Part shown: one piece after another, positions 52,792-61,583 of the stretch
Layout: each line of letters opens with the position of its first letter
How positions within the stretch are numbered: position 1 is the stretch's first letter
NCBI RefSeq assembly: GCF_011045025.1
Contig: NZ_JAAKZX010000032.1
Coordinates: 1-61,584 of the forward strand
Length of the DNA stretch: 61,584 bases
Reading direction: 5' to 3'
From: Streptomyces ureilyticus
GTDB taxonomy: Bacteria > Actinomycetota > Actinomycetes > Streptomycetales > Streptomycetaceae
Notes under the pieces: generated by a model
Seen by the model: only the letters and a program-made list of their open reading frames with translations
Database searches by the model: none
What the model was told of the DNA's origin: nothing
Position numbers and translations under genes: made by a program

Positions 52792-54333
52792 GTGGCTCAG
52801 ACTCGATCGCTCACGCCCGACGGCGCCCGGGCGGACGCACCCATCGCAGTGGACAACCCGGCCACCGGAGCAGTGGTCGGCCACGTCGCAGACGCGTCGG
52901 CGCAGGAGGTGGCGCAAGCGGTCGCACGAGCCCGGCGGGCGCAGCCGGGCTGGGCTGAACTGAGCGCCCGAAGCCGTGCGGAATTCTTCACGCGTGGTCG
53001 CCAGTGGCTGCTGACTCACCGGCAGGAGATCATCAACTCCATCGTCGCGGAGAACGGCAAGACCGAAGAGGACGCGATCGTCGAGATCGTCTACTGCGTC
53101 AGCGCCTTCGCCTACTGGGCCAAGCGAGCACGGCACTTCCTCGCCGAGACGAAGATCCGCTCGCTCTCGCCGTTCGTGCTCGGGCGCAGCATGTACACCC
53201 GGCGGGTCCCCCTCGGTGTCGTCGGAGTCATCGGCCCCTGGAACAACCCGTTGATCAACTCCTTCGGTGACGCCATCCCGGCCCTGGCCGCCGGCAACGC
53301 GGTCGTCCTCAAACCCTCGGAGTACACGCCGCTGACCGCGCTGCTCATGGAGAAGATGACCCGTGAGTGCGGCTGGCCCAAGGATGTCTTCCAGGTTGTG
53401 ACCGGCGCCGGCGCCACCGGCCAGGCCCTGGTCGACACCGCCGACTTCGTGATGTTCACCGGATCCACGAAGACCGGCCGGGCCGTCGCCGCGCGGGCGG
53501 GCGAGCGGCTCGTCCCGTGCTCACTTGAACTCGGCGGCAAGGACGCTCTGATCGTGCTGGCCGATGCCTCGCTGGAGCGGGCGGTGAACGTCACCCTGCA
53601 CGGTGCTCTGTGCAACGGGGGGCAGATGTGCACCTCGGTGGAGCGCGTCTATGTCGAGGAGCCGGTGTACGACGCGTTCGTCGCCAGGCTGCGCCAGCGG
53701 TTTGAGGAGGTCACCTCCGGCAGGCCGGCAGGGCTGGGCAGCACCGATGTGGGCGCCATGACCTTCCCGCCTCAGATGTCGATCGTCGAGGACCACGTCA
53801 AGGACGCCGTGAGCCGAGGAGCGCGCGTCCTTGTGGGGGGCCATGCCGCCCCCGGCCCGGGCCGGTTCTTCGAACCAACGCTGCTCGTCGATGTCGACCA
53901 CACCATGAAATGCATGCGTGAGGAGACCTTCGGACCCACGCTGCCCGTGATGAAGGTCGCAAGTGCCGAGGAGGCCGTCCGGCTCGTCAACGACAGCACC
54001 TACGGCCTGCAAGCCTCCATTATCAGCTCGAACATGAAGCGTGCCCGACACCTCGCGGAGCGTCTCGAGGCAGGCTGCGTCACTATCAACGACGCCCAGA
54101 CCAACTACATGGCCTTCGGCCTGCCCATGGGCGGCTGGAAGGAGTCGGGCCTCGGCGTACGGCACGGCGCCGAAGGAATCCGCAAGTACACCAGGCTCCA
54201 GGCCGTCAGCGTGAACCGCTTCCCGATGCGCCGCGACCTTCACATGATCCCGTTCGACCCCTCGGCCTATCGGTCCATCCTGCGCCTGGTGGACGTCATG
54301 TACGGCAACCGCCTGCGCCGCCGGAGCAAGTAA
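52792..54333 (+). CDS. Aldehyde dehydrogenase
   Basis: 513 residues from GTG 52792 with CAGGAG 7 bases upstream; an earlier in-frame start would cover the operator. VGVIGPWNNPLINSF, FTGSTKTGRAVA (NAD loop), catalytic Glu in CSLELGGKDALIV and Cys in NGGQMCTSVERV; C-terminal GLPMGGWKESGLGVRHG. Complete and typical in length. It heads a rightward operon with the aldolase and SDR genes and is divergent from the P450 operon. Confidence 0.92.
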   Translation: MAQTRSLTPDGARADAPIAVDNPATGAVVGHVADASAQEVAQAVARARRAQPGWAELSARSRAEFFTRGRQWLLTHRQEIINSIVAENGKTEEDAIVEIVYCVSAFAYWAKRARHFLAETKIRSLSPFVLGRSMYTRRVPLGVVGVIGPWNNPLINSFGDAIPALAAGNAVVLKPSEYTPLTALLMEKMTRECGWPKDVFQVVTGAGATGQALVDTADFVMFTGSTKTGRAVAARAGERLVPCSLELGGKDALIVLADASLERAVNVTLHGALCNGGQMCTSVERVYVEEPVYDAFVARLRQRFEEVTSGRPAGLGSTDVGAMTFPPQMSIVEDHVKDAVSRGARVLVGGHAAPGPGRFFEPTLLVDVDHTMKCMREETFGPTLPVMKVASAEEAVRLVNDSTYGLQASIISSNMKRARHLAERLEAGCVTINDAQTNYMAFGLPMGGWKESGLGVRHGAEGIRKYTRLQAVSVNRFPMRRDLHMIPFDPSAYRSILRLVDVMYGNRLRRRSK

Positions 54334-54341
54334 CCGCGCCA

Positions 54342-54371
54342 CCGCCCACCAGATCACGAAAGGCCAGATCC
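54342..54371 (+). repeat. Leader repeat, copy 1
   Basis: A 30-base stretch beginning CCGCCCACCAGATCACGAA and holding the GAAAGG ribosome site is repeated exactly at 56437-56466 before the second aldolase copy. It marks the left limit of the duplicated unit. Confidence 0.8.
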
Positions 54372-54372
54372 G

Positions 54373-55179
54373 ATGACCACGACACCCGCCGCCCCGCACA
54401 TGTCCGTCGGCGCCATGCCCGAGGGCGTCACCCTGCCGCTGCCCCAGCAGAACCTGAGCGTTGAGCAGGAGCGCGAGGTCCGCAAGCAGGAACTCGCCGC
54501 CGCCTTCCGCCTGTTCGCCCGCTTCGGGTTCTCCGAGGGGGTGGCCGGGCACATCACTGCCCGTGACCCCGAGAACCCGTCGGCCTTCTGGGTCAATCCC
54601 TTCGGCATGTCGTTCAGCCAGATCCGGGTCTCCGACCTGATCCTCGTCGACCACGACGGCACGCTCCTGGAAGGCAAGCGCCCGGTCAACAACGCCGCGT
54701 TCTGCATCCATTCAGAGGTACACCGAGCCCGGCCGGACGTGGTCGCTGCAGCACACACCCATTCCCTGCACGGCAAGGCATTCTCCAGCCTCGGCGTCCC
54801 CCTGGAGCCGATCACCCAGGATTCCTGTGCCTTCTTCGAGGACCACGGCATCTACTCCGACTACCGGGGCGTGGTGAACGACACCGAGGAAGGCCGGCGC
54901 ATCGGCGTGGCACTGGGCGAGGGCAAGGCCGTCGTTCTGCAGAACCACGGGCTGCTGACGGTCGGGGCGTCCGTCGCCGAGGCGGCCTGGTACTTCATCA
55001 CCATGGAGCGCTCCTGCCAGGCGCAGCTGCTGGCCATGGCCGCCGGGAAGCCGAAGCTCATCGACGCCGAGACAGCGAAGACGGTCCGTGCGCAGATCTC
55101 CGGCGCCCTGCCGGGCTGGTTCCAGTTCCGTCCCCTGTGGGACCAGATCACCGCGGAACAGCCCGACCTGTTCGACTGA
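54373..55179 (+). CDS. Class II aldolase/adducin-family protein, copy 1
   Basis: 268 residues. Zinc-binding HTH in VVAAAHTHSLHGKAF and a third His in VLQNHGLLTVG; FSEGVAGHITARDPEN opens the domain. Members include fuculose-phosphate aldolase and several decarboxylase or dehydratase relatives, so the reaction is open. A second copy at 56469-57275 is ~95% identical (about 13 differences). It follows the ALDH gene in the same direction and ends at a strong hairpin. Confidence 0.88.
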   Translation: MTTTPAAPHMSVGAMPEGVTLPLPQQNLSVEQEREVRKQELAAAFRLFARFGFSEGVAGHITARDPENPSAFWVNPFGMSFSQIRVSDLILVDHDGTLLEGKRPVNNAAFCIHSEVHRARPDVVAAAHTHSLHGKAFSSLGVPLEPITQDSCAFFEDHGIYSDYRGVVNDTEEGRRIGVALGEGKAVVLQNHGLLTVGASVAEAAWYFITMERSCQAQLLAMAAGKPKLIDAETAKTVRAQISGALPGWFQFRPLWDQITAEQPDLFD

Positions 55180-55194
55180 GACAACGCCATAAGA

Positions 55195-55244
55195 GATGCG
55201 GCCGTCGCCCGCCTGAGTTCACGGAGGCGGGCGACGGCCGCATC
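55195..55244 (+). terminator. Hairpin terminator after aldolase copy 1
   Basis: A perfect 20-base stem (55195-55214 with 55225-55244) around a 10-base loop, 15 bases past the stop. Confidence 0.8.
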
Positions 55245-55358
55245 GGTTTCGTCGGGCGACGACTACGACGTCGGGGTCCGAGTGGTAACGGAACAGGAAA
55301 CCGGTGTTGCTGTCAGATATTCAAGACACCAACCCCAACCGGGTCGTCTGGAGAGCAC

Positions 55359-56153
55359 ATGTCGAAGAAGGTCGTCTGGATCGTCGGTGCCTCGTCGGGC
55401 ATCGGCGAAGGTCTCGCCAAGGAGTACTCGCGCCGTGGGGCTCTGGTCGTCCTGAGCGCCCGGCGCGTACCGGAGCTCGAAAGGGTCCGCAGTGAGCTCG
55501 CTTCCCCGGACGCAGCCCTGTGCGTCCCGTACGACGTCACCGACTTCGCCGGCGCCGAGGAGGTCGTGAGCGGTGTGCTCGCCGAGGTCGGCCACGTCGA
55601 CGTGCTCATCAACAACGCGGGCATCGACTACAAGGACTGGGTGCGCAACACGCCGCTCTCGATCTACCAGCGGGTCACTGACATCAACTACTACGGCAAC
55701 ATCTCGCTGACACTGGCGCTGCTGCCGTCCCTCCGCCCGGGCGCCCAGGTGGCGGTGGTCAGCAGCATCAACGGCCTGCTCAGCGACAAGTGCAGCTCGG
55801 CGTACGCAGCGGCCAAGCACGCCCTGCTCGGCTTCTACGACGCACTGCGCGCCGAGCAGCCGGAGCTCATCATTTCGGTGATCGTACCCGGCTTCGTCGC
55901 GACATCGATCACCGTGAACAGCATCAACGGCGGCGGCCAGACCTACGGCGAGCGCTCCGAGGCGAGCCTGACGGGGATGTCGGTGGACCGGTTCTCCACC
56001 CGAGCCGTCGACGCCCTCGAACGACATCGGCCCTTGATCGTGATCGCCGGACCCACCGAACGTCTGGCGGTCCGGCTCCACCGCTGGTTCCCGAGCCTGT
56101 TCTACCGGATCGTTGCCCGGGCCCACCCCGAGTACGAGAACAACAACCGCTAG
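55359..56153 (+). CDS. Short-chain dehydrogenase/reductase
   Basis: 264 residues from ATG 55359 with GGAGAG just upstream. WIVGASSGIGEGLAKEY, an Arg-rich strand end (VVLSARRVPE) suggesting NADP, VLINNAGIDYKDW, VAVVSSINGLLS and catalytic YAAAKHA. The C-terminal part (VRLHRWFPSLFYRIVARA) is basic and hydrophobic, like membrane-associated DHRS7-type SDRs. It lies after a terminator and so probably has its own promoter. Confidence 0.87.
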   Translation: MSKKVVWIVGASSGIGEGLAKEYSRRGALVVLSARRVPELERVRSELASPDAALCVPYDVTDFAGAEEVVSGVLAEVGHVDVLINNAGIDYKDWVRNTPLSIYQRVTDINYYGNISLTLALLPSLRPGAQVAVVSSINGLLSDKCSSAYAAAKHALLGFYDALRAEQPELIISVIVPGFVATSITVNSINGGGQTYGERSEASLTGMSVDRFSTRAVDALERHRPLIVIAGPTERLAVRLHRWFPSLFYRIVARAHPEYENNNR

Positions 56154-56229
56154 CACCCGCCTGGATTCGAGGTGTGCATACCACGGTCGTCGGGTTCCTG
56201 CTGCTGCTCTCGCTCTGCGGGTGCGGCGC

Positions 56230-56350
56230 CGTCGTCTTCGGAGAGGGGGTTGGCCAGCAGTCGGGCGTTCTCCTGGAAGATCTCCTCCGCGCGGCGGTAG
56301 GAGAGCCAGGCCCGGCCCGTCTCGGGGCACACGTCCAGGCCAACCTGTCG
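56230..56350 (-). pseudogene. Tyrosine-recombinase remnant
   Basis: Reading leftward, QVGLDVCPETGRAWLSYRRA, then EEIFQENARLLANPLSED, matches a segment before the C-terminal catalytic region of integrases common in Streptomyces elements, as I remember them. No catalytic Arg/His/Tyr set follows. It lies directly between the SDR gene and the second aldolase copy, so a mobile element may have brought about the duplication. Confidence 0.45.
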
Positions 56351-56436
56351 TGGGAAGTGAGCGGCTACCGCGCGATCAGCGGCTGGTTCCTGCCCGACGA
56401 GGACCACCCGGCAGACGCGGAGCGTCCCGCCTTCAT

Positions 56437-56466
56437 CCGCCCACCAGATCACGAAAGGCCAGATCC
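56437..56466 (+). repeat. Leader repeat, copy 2
   Basis: Exact copy of the 30 bases at 54342-54371, including the ribosome site of the aldolase gene. Sequence to its left is unrelated to that before copy 1. Confidence 0.8.
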
Positions 56467-56468
56467 CG

Positions 56469-57275
56469 ATGACCACGACACCCGCCGCCCCGCACATGTC
56501 CGTCGGCGCCATGCCCGCAGGCGTCACCCTGCCGCTGCCCCAGCAGAACCTGAGCACCGAGGAGGAGCGTCAGGTCCGCAAGCAGGAACTCGCCGCCGCC
56601 TTCCGCCTGTTCGCCCGCTTCGGCTTCTCCGAGGGCGTGGCCGGACACATCACGGCCCGCGATCCGGAGAACCCCTCGGCCTTCTGGGTCAACCCCTTCG
56701 GGATGTCGTTCAGCCAGATCCGGGTCTCCGACCTGATCCTCGTCGACCATGACGGCAAGCTCCTGGAGGGCAAGCGCCCGGTCAACAACGCCGCGTTCTG
56801 CATCCACTCCGAGGTGCACCGGGTCAGGCCGGATGTGGTCGCGGCCGCACACACCCACTCCCTGCACGGCAAGGCCTTCTCCAGCCTCGGCGTCCCGCTC
56901 GAGCCGATCACCCAGGATTCCTGTGCCTTCTTCGAGGACCACGGCATCTACTCCGACTACCGGGGCGTGGTGAACGACACCGAGGAAGGCCGACGGATCG
57001 GTGTGGCGCTGGGCAAGGGAAAGGCCGTCGTTCTGCAGAACCACGGGCTGCTCACGGTCGGGGCCTCCGTCGCCGCGGCGGCCTGGTACTTCATCACCAT
57101 GGAACGCTCCTGCCAGGCGCAGCTGCTGGCCATGGCCGCGGGTGAACCGAAGCTCATCGATGCGGAAACGGCGCGGCTGGTGAGGGAGCAGATCTCCGGC
57201 CCCCTCCCGGGCTGGTTCCAGTTCCGCCCCCTGTGGGACCAGATCACCGCGGAACAGCCCGACCTGTTCGACTGA
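56469..57275 (+). CDS. Class II aldolase/adducin-family protein, copy 2
   Basis: 268 residues, ~95% identical to the product of 54373-55179, with the same zinc residues (AAAHTHSLHGKAF, LQNHGLLTVG). Differences are scattered, many being charge changes (E to A, T to K, K to E), and most base changes are silent. Both copies therefore seem to be under selection. The match stops right after the stop codon, so the duplicated unit is the gene plus its 30-base leader. It converges with a TetR gene across a strong hairpin. Confidence 0.88.
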   Translation: MTTTPAAPHMSVGAMPAGVTLPLPQQNLSTEEERQVRKQELAAAFRLFARFGFSEGVAGHITARDPENPSAFWVNPFGMSFSQIRVSDLILVDHDGKLLEGKRPVNNAAFCIHSEVHRVRPDVVAAAHTHSLHGKAFSSLGVPLEPITQDSCAFFEDHGIYSDYRGVVNDTEEGRRIGVALGKGKAVVLQNHGLLTVGASVAAAAWYFITMERSCQAQLLAMAAGEPKLIDAETARLVREQISGPLPGWFQFRPLWDQITAEQPDLFD

Positions 57276-57300
57276 CATGACGCGCTGATCCCAAGAAGCC

Positions 57301-57346
57301 AAGTCGGGTGGGTGCGGCGGCTACGGCCGCCGCACCCACCCGACTT
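57301..57346. terminator. Bidirectional hairpin terminator
   Basis: A perfect 20-base stem (57301-57320 with 57327-57346) around a 6-base loop, between the convergent aldolase and TetR genes. Confidence 0.85.
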
Positions 57347-57415
57347 ATTGGTGTGGCCGCCATGCGACGAGGGGGCGGCCACTGCCGGTGAGCGTGCGCT
57401 CACCGGCGACTCACC

Positions 57416-58054
57416 TCACGCGTCCTTGGCGGCGAGGCTCATGAGGTGCTCGCCGGTCAGGCTGAGCACCTCGCGGGTGTTCTCGCTGTTACGGTCGGCC
57501 AGCCAGCACAGCGTGACACCGTCCAGCACCGCGTTGAGGTAGCGGGCCAGAACGGGAAGGGGCACCGTCCACTTGATGCCCGCGCTCTCGGCGGCTTCAG
57601 CCAGGAGCTGCTCGTGGACTTCCAGGTAATGCTCGTACTGCCGGCGGGCCAGATCCTCAAAGCCCTCCTGGCGCAACGCGTAGTGAGTGAGTTCGTACCC
57701 CACCTGATGCTCTCCCGGGCTGAGCTCAACTCCCTCCCAGAAGGCGTAGAGGCTCCTGGCGATGCGTGCGCCGAGGTCGCCCTCTCCCTCGAACACGTTC
57801 CGGGCCTTGGCCACGCCGCTGTCCGTGATGCGGGTGATGACTTCCTGGAGGAGCTCCTCACGTGAGTTGAAGCAGTAGTGGAAAATGCCCAGCGGCATCT
57901 TCGCCTCGTTGACGACAGCGCGTGTCGTGGTCTTGACGACTCCGTCGCGGACCATGACGCGGAACGCCGCGGCGATGAGTTCTTGCCGTCGATCCTTCGC
58001 TGCCATGCGAGACATTCGGTCCACCGTTTCATCAAGAGTGAAATGCTCGTCCAT
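57416..58054 (-). CDS. TetR-family regulator
   Basis: 212 residues from an ATG at 58054; an in-frame ATG a little later (before AAKDRRQELIA) is an alternative. HTH: RRQELIAAAFRVMVRDGV, TTRAVVNEAKMPLGIFHYCF, REELLQEVI. The C-terminal domain (FWEGVELSPGEHQVGYEL) resembles that of BetI/RutR-like TetR proteins. Probably controls the divergent operons at 52.7 kb; its own promoter lies right of 58054. Confidence 0.8.
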   Translation of the reverse strand: MDEHFTLDETVDRMSRMAAKDRRQELIAAAFRVMVRDGVVKTTTRAVVNEAKMPLGIFHYCFNSREELLQEVITRITDSGVAKARNVFEGEGDLGARIARSLYAFWEGVELSPGEHQVGYELTHYALRQEGFEDLARRQYEHYLEVHEQLLAEAAESAGIKWTVPLPVLARYLNAVLDGVTLCWLADRNSENTREVLSLTGEHLMSLAAKDA

Positions 58055-58079
58055 GCTAACCGGCGTCTTGGACGATCGA

Positions 58080-58390
58080 CCAACTGTGATTTCGGTCGTC
58101 GGAGTCGATGGCGTACATCTCGTCCGTGGGCTTCAGGCAGTAGCCGGTGGGAGCCTTGTTGATCCCGGCGAAGACGAGGCCACGGGTAGGGTCGCGGAGG
58201 TCACACCCTCTTGCCGAAGGGCCCGGAAGACATTCCGCAGGACGATGTGGATCGAGCGGGCCGGTGTCCCCCTTCGGGTGGCGATGGCCCTCTTGACGTC
58301 GTCGCGGGTGATCTCGCGCAGGCTCTCGACGCCGTCCGCCAGCCACCCCTTGAGGATCGGGTCGAGGACATGTCAGCAGCGGACGATGCT
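58080..58390 (-). pseudogene. Tyrosine-recombinase (integrase) remnant, frameshifted
   Basis: Reading leftward from ~58385, one frame gives LKGWLADGVESLREITRDDV, KRAIATRRGTPARSIHIVLR and NVFRALRQEGV, the core-binding domain of a Streptomyces integrase. The next frame continues DPTRGLVFAGINKAP. The catalytic domain is absent. With the remnant at 56230-56350 it frames the second aldolase copy and the TetR gene. Confidence 0.55.
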
Positions 58391-58724
58391 TCGGTGGGTG
58401 CGGTGCGGCCGGTGTGCTCCCATTTGCCCTCTCCGCGCACGATCAAGGGGAGAGAGGTCAACCTCCACAGAACACAACCAATCGGAACGCCCGCAATCAA
58501 GAAGAGGAAGACCGGCCGTCTCTGGTCCCCACGGCGATCAACTCGCACTCTCTCAGCGCAACGTAGCCGCCACCATCGCCCATGACCCACAACCAACGAC
58601 GCAGATCACGGGGCGCGCGTGGCCCGCAGCGCGCCCCCGCCAACCAAGAGACACTGCGCCATGCCCCCTCCGTACGCGAGAATGAACGCGAGTCAGCCCC
58701 TCACGTATGCCGAGGAACCGCGCG
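58391..58724. other. Gene-free spacer before terminal helicase
   Basis: About 330 bases. It should carry the promoter of the helicase gene, whose GAGGA ribosome site is at 58712-58716. I see no other gene or repeat. Confidence 0.4.
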
Positions 58725-61151
58725 ATGACCGCCAGTCCCACCGCAACAGAACACACCGGGCGTCTGGTCCTGCGCACCGACCAACAGGAGGGCCTCGCCA
58801 ACACAATCCGCCACCTGCGCCGCCCGCGCACCCGCGGACACGCCGTCTCGGCCTGCGGCACCGGCAAGACCCTCTTCGCACTGCGCGTCGCCGAAGAACT
58901 CGGCGTGCGACACCTGGCAGTGGCAGTACCCAGCCTGGACCTGGTCGCGCAGTGGGCGGCAGCGGCTCGCGCGGACGGCCGCCAAGAGCCGATGATCACG
59001 GTCTCTTCGCTGCGCGCCGAATCACACCCGCTCCTCGCCGAAGCCAAGGTCGACTCGTCCAACGCGGGGGAGTACCTGGCCTACTGGCTCGCCCGCCACC
59101 CCAAAGCAACGGTCTTCTTCACCTACGACTCGCTGTCCAAGGTCGAAGAAGCCCAACACTCCGCGATCTTCCCCGCCCCCGTCTTCGGCCTGCTCATCGT
59201 GGACGAAGCACACGCCACGGCCGGCACCTGGGAGAAGAACTGGACCGCGCTGCACGACAACGAACGCATCCCTGCCGAGCGCCGCCTCTACCTCACCGCC
59301 ACCCCCTATGTATGGGAAGCCCCACGCCTGACCGAGCCGCCCACCACCAGGGCGCAGCCCAAGCGCACCGCCGCCACAGCACCGGCCTGGGACGACCCGG
59401 CCCTGCTGGCCACCATGGACCAGCTGCAGATCTTCGGCCCCCGCCTACACACCTACTCCCACGCCGACGCCATCGATGACGGCGTCCTGGCCGACTACCA
59501 GCTCGTCGTCCCCACCGTCACCGACACTGAACTGCACACCGCGCTCACCGATCCAAAAACAGGGCCCACCGCGCGCCGCACCACCGCCCTGCACCTGGCC
59601 ATCCTCAAAGCCATGCGCGAGCAGGATCTACGGCACGTGTTCGTCTACTTCCAGCAGATCGCCGACGCCGCCGACTTTGCTCGCCAGTTCGCCCACACCC
59701 TGCGCACCCTCCCCGACGAACTGCGCCCCGACTGGGCGGACGACGTCGTCGTGCAGTCCATCGACGGCACCCACAGTCCCCGCCGACGCGCCGACATCAT
59801 TGCCCGCTTCACCAACGCCGACCGGGCCGTGCTGGCCAACGCCAAAGTCCTTGGCGAAGGGGTCGACCTGCCGGCCGTCGACGCCGTCGTCTTCGCCGAC
59901 CGCACCGCCAGCGTCCGCCGCATCGTCCAGGCCCTCGGCCGCGCCCTGCGCAAACCACCCACCGCCACAACGAAGACGGCCAGCCTCGTTGTCCCCGCCT
60001 ACATCCCGCCCGGTGCCGACCCCACCGACCTCCTCGGCACCCCCTACCAAGCCCTCTGGCTGGTCACCTCTGCCCTGCGCCACCACGACCAGACCATCGC
60101 CGCCCGCGCCCCCCGGGCCAAGAACCAGCATCCCGCCCGCGACTCCCACACCTACATCACCCGCCGCTTCCGCTTCGACCACACCATTGACCCCACTGCG
60201 ATCGCCCGCGCCTTGGACCTGCTCGTCTGGCCCTCCCACGGCGCCGTCCTGTCCGCCCCCCGCCGCGCCGGCCTAGCCGCCGCCATCCGCTACCAAAGCG
60301 AACACGGCCACCTGCGCGTGAGCGCCGACTACGAGGACGCTTACGGCTACCGGCTGGGGCAATTCATCACCGGCCAGCGCACCGCCTACCAGGCAGGCGC
60401 CCTCGATCCGGCATGGATCGCCGAGCTCGAGGATCTCGGCATGATCTGGGACGACCACGAGGCCACCTGGCAGGGCCACCTGGCCACCGTCGAGGCCTTC
60501 CACGCCGAACACGGCCACCTTGCCATCCCCACCCAACTACCCGGTGGCCAGTTCCTTGCCGACCAGCGCGCCCTGGCCCGAAAGGACCGCCTCACCCCTG
60601 ACCGCGACAACCAGCTCACAGCCCTCGACCCAGACTGGAAACTCCCCTACGGCCCCGACTGGCATCGCAAGTTCCATCTGCTGCGCCGCCACCTGGAAGC
60701 CGGCAACCACCCCAGCACGCTGCGCCGCGACACGGTCATCCATGGAGTGAAGGCGGGCAGTTGGCTGCACCGCCAGCTCACTAGCTGGCCCGACCTCGAG
60801 CCCGGCCAGCGCGACCTGCTCGCCCACATGGGAATCGCCCCCGAACGCGCCCTCCTGGACCAGGAGCACGCCGCGGGCAGGCCGAGTACATCGCGGCGGC
60901 GCACGTTCGCGCAGACCACCGAGATCCTCGGGCTCTTCGTGGCACGGTGGGGACGCACCCCCGGCGCCCGAGAATGGATCGAGGTCGACGGCGACCGTGT
61001 CATGATCGGTCCCTGGCTCGCCAAGGTCCGCACCAAGCTGAACGCTGATCAACTCCCCTCGGAGCAAGAAGAGTTGGTGTCCGCTACCCTTGCCGAGCAC
61101 GGCATCGATCTGGTCCGTGCTCCCGGCACCATCGGGCCATCAAACGGCTGA
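58725..61151 (+). CDS. Terminal DEAH-box helicase with helicase-associated repeats
   Basis: 808 residues from ATG 58725, chosen for GAGGA 8 bases upstream over an earlier ATG at 58707. SF2 motor: ACGTGKT at 43-49, VDEAH at 159-163, LTATP, then QALGRALRKPP. C-terminal HA repeats: YQSEHGHLRVSADYED, GYRLGQFITGQRTAYQAG, FHAEHGHLAIPTQLPG. It is the last gene before the telomere and reads toward it; the stop is ~285 bases from the first palindrome. Terminal helicase genes of this kind (ttrA-type) are a hallmark of Streptomyces chromosome and plasmid ends. The predicted role in end maintenance or transfer is inference. Confidence 0.87.
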   Translation: MTASPTATEHTGRLVLRTDQQEGLANTIRHLRRPRTRGHAVSACGTGKTLFALRVAEELGVRHLAVAVPSLDLVAQWAAAARADGRQEPMITVSSLRAESHPLLAEAKVDSSNAGEYLAYWLARHPKATVFFTYDSLSKVEEAQHSAIFPAPVFGLLIVDEAHATAGTWEKNWTALHDNERIPAERRLYLTATPYVWEAPRLTEPPTTRAQPKRTAATAPAWDDPALLATMDQLQIFGPRLHTYSHADAIDDGVLADYQLVVPTVTDTELHTALTDPKTGPTARRTTALHLAILKAMREQDLRHVFVYFQQIADAADFARQFAHTLRTLPDELRPDWADDVVVQSIDGTHSPRRRADIIARFTNADRAVLANAKVLGEGVDLPAVDAVVFADRTASVRRIVQALGRALRKPPTATTKTASLVVPAYIPPGADPTDLLGTPYQALWLVTSALRHHDQTIAARAPRAKNQHPARDSHTYITRRFRFDHTIDPTAIARALDLLVWPSHGAVLSAPRRAGLAAAIRYQSEHGHLRVSADYEDAYGYRLGQFITGQRTAYQAGALDPAWIAELEDLGMIWDDHEATWQGHLATVEAFHAEHGHLAIPTQLPGGQFLADQRALARKDRLTPDRDNQLTALDPDWKLPYGPDWHRKFHLLRRHLEAGNHPSTLRRDTVIHGVKAGSWLHRQLTSWPDLEPGQRDLLAHMGIAPERALLDQEHAAGRPSTSRRRTFAQTTEILGLFVARWGRTPGAREWIEVDGDRVMIGPWLAKVRTKLNADQLPSEQEELVSATLAEHGIDLVRAPGTIGPSNG

Positions 61152-61436
61152 GGTTCGGCCGCTGAGCTCAGTGCGGCGGCAGCCTCGTTTCGCGCAGCCC
61201 CGGGTCCCATCTTCGGTATGTGAGGGAGTGGCAGAACTCGAATACTCCAAAGTTTTGGAGACAAGGAAGCAGCGGCACACAGGATTGGCACAGCTCGACG
61301 TTATGGTTGTAACTGACGAGCCGTCACCAAACGTCCAGTCGGGCAGAACAACGACCGCCACCCCCTGCTACTAGCCGAATTAACCTGCACCCCAGTCATG
61401 TTGGACTTGAAAAGCCAAGGCAAGTCGGGGAGGAGG
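61152..61436. other. Subtelomeric spacer
   Basis: About 285 bases without a gene, including an A/T-richer section around 61230-61400. It has no palindromes like those that follow. Confidence 0.4.
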
Positions 61437-61583
61437 CCCGATCGCTCCGCGATCGGGACACCGCACCGACGACCCAACTCGATCCGCGGAGCGGATCCGG
61501 TCCCGGAGGGACCGAGCTCAGCCCCCGCGGAGCGGGGGCTGAACCGACGCGTAGCGTCGGCGCGTCGTTCCTGCGGAGCAGGA
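61437..61583. repeat. Telomere: six palindromes with 3-base loops
   Basis: Arms/loop: CCCGATCGC/TCC (61437-61457), GATCCGC/GGA (61481-61497), CGGTCCC/GGA (61498-61514), TCAGCCCCCGC/GGA (61518-61542), CCGACGC/GTA (61544-61560), TCCTGC/GGA (61569-61583). GCGNAGC-type turns (GCGGAGC, GCGTAGC) are typical of the fold-back hairpins in Streptomyces telomere 3' overhangs. The last palindrome ends one base before the window end. Read inward from the end, the sequence starts GTCCTGCTCCGCAGGA, not the archetypal CCCGCGGAGCGGG, so this looks like a non-archetypal telomere. A few terminal bases may be missing. Confidence 0.85.

Noticed and set aside
58201..58596. 131-codon leftward open frame left of the terminal helicase
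   Set aside because: The recombinase-like sequence is in another frame, and this frame shows no protein character.
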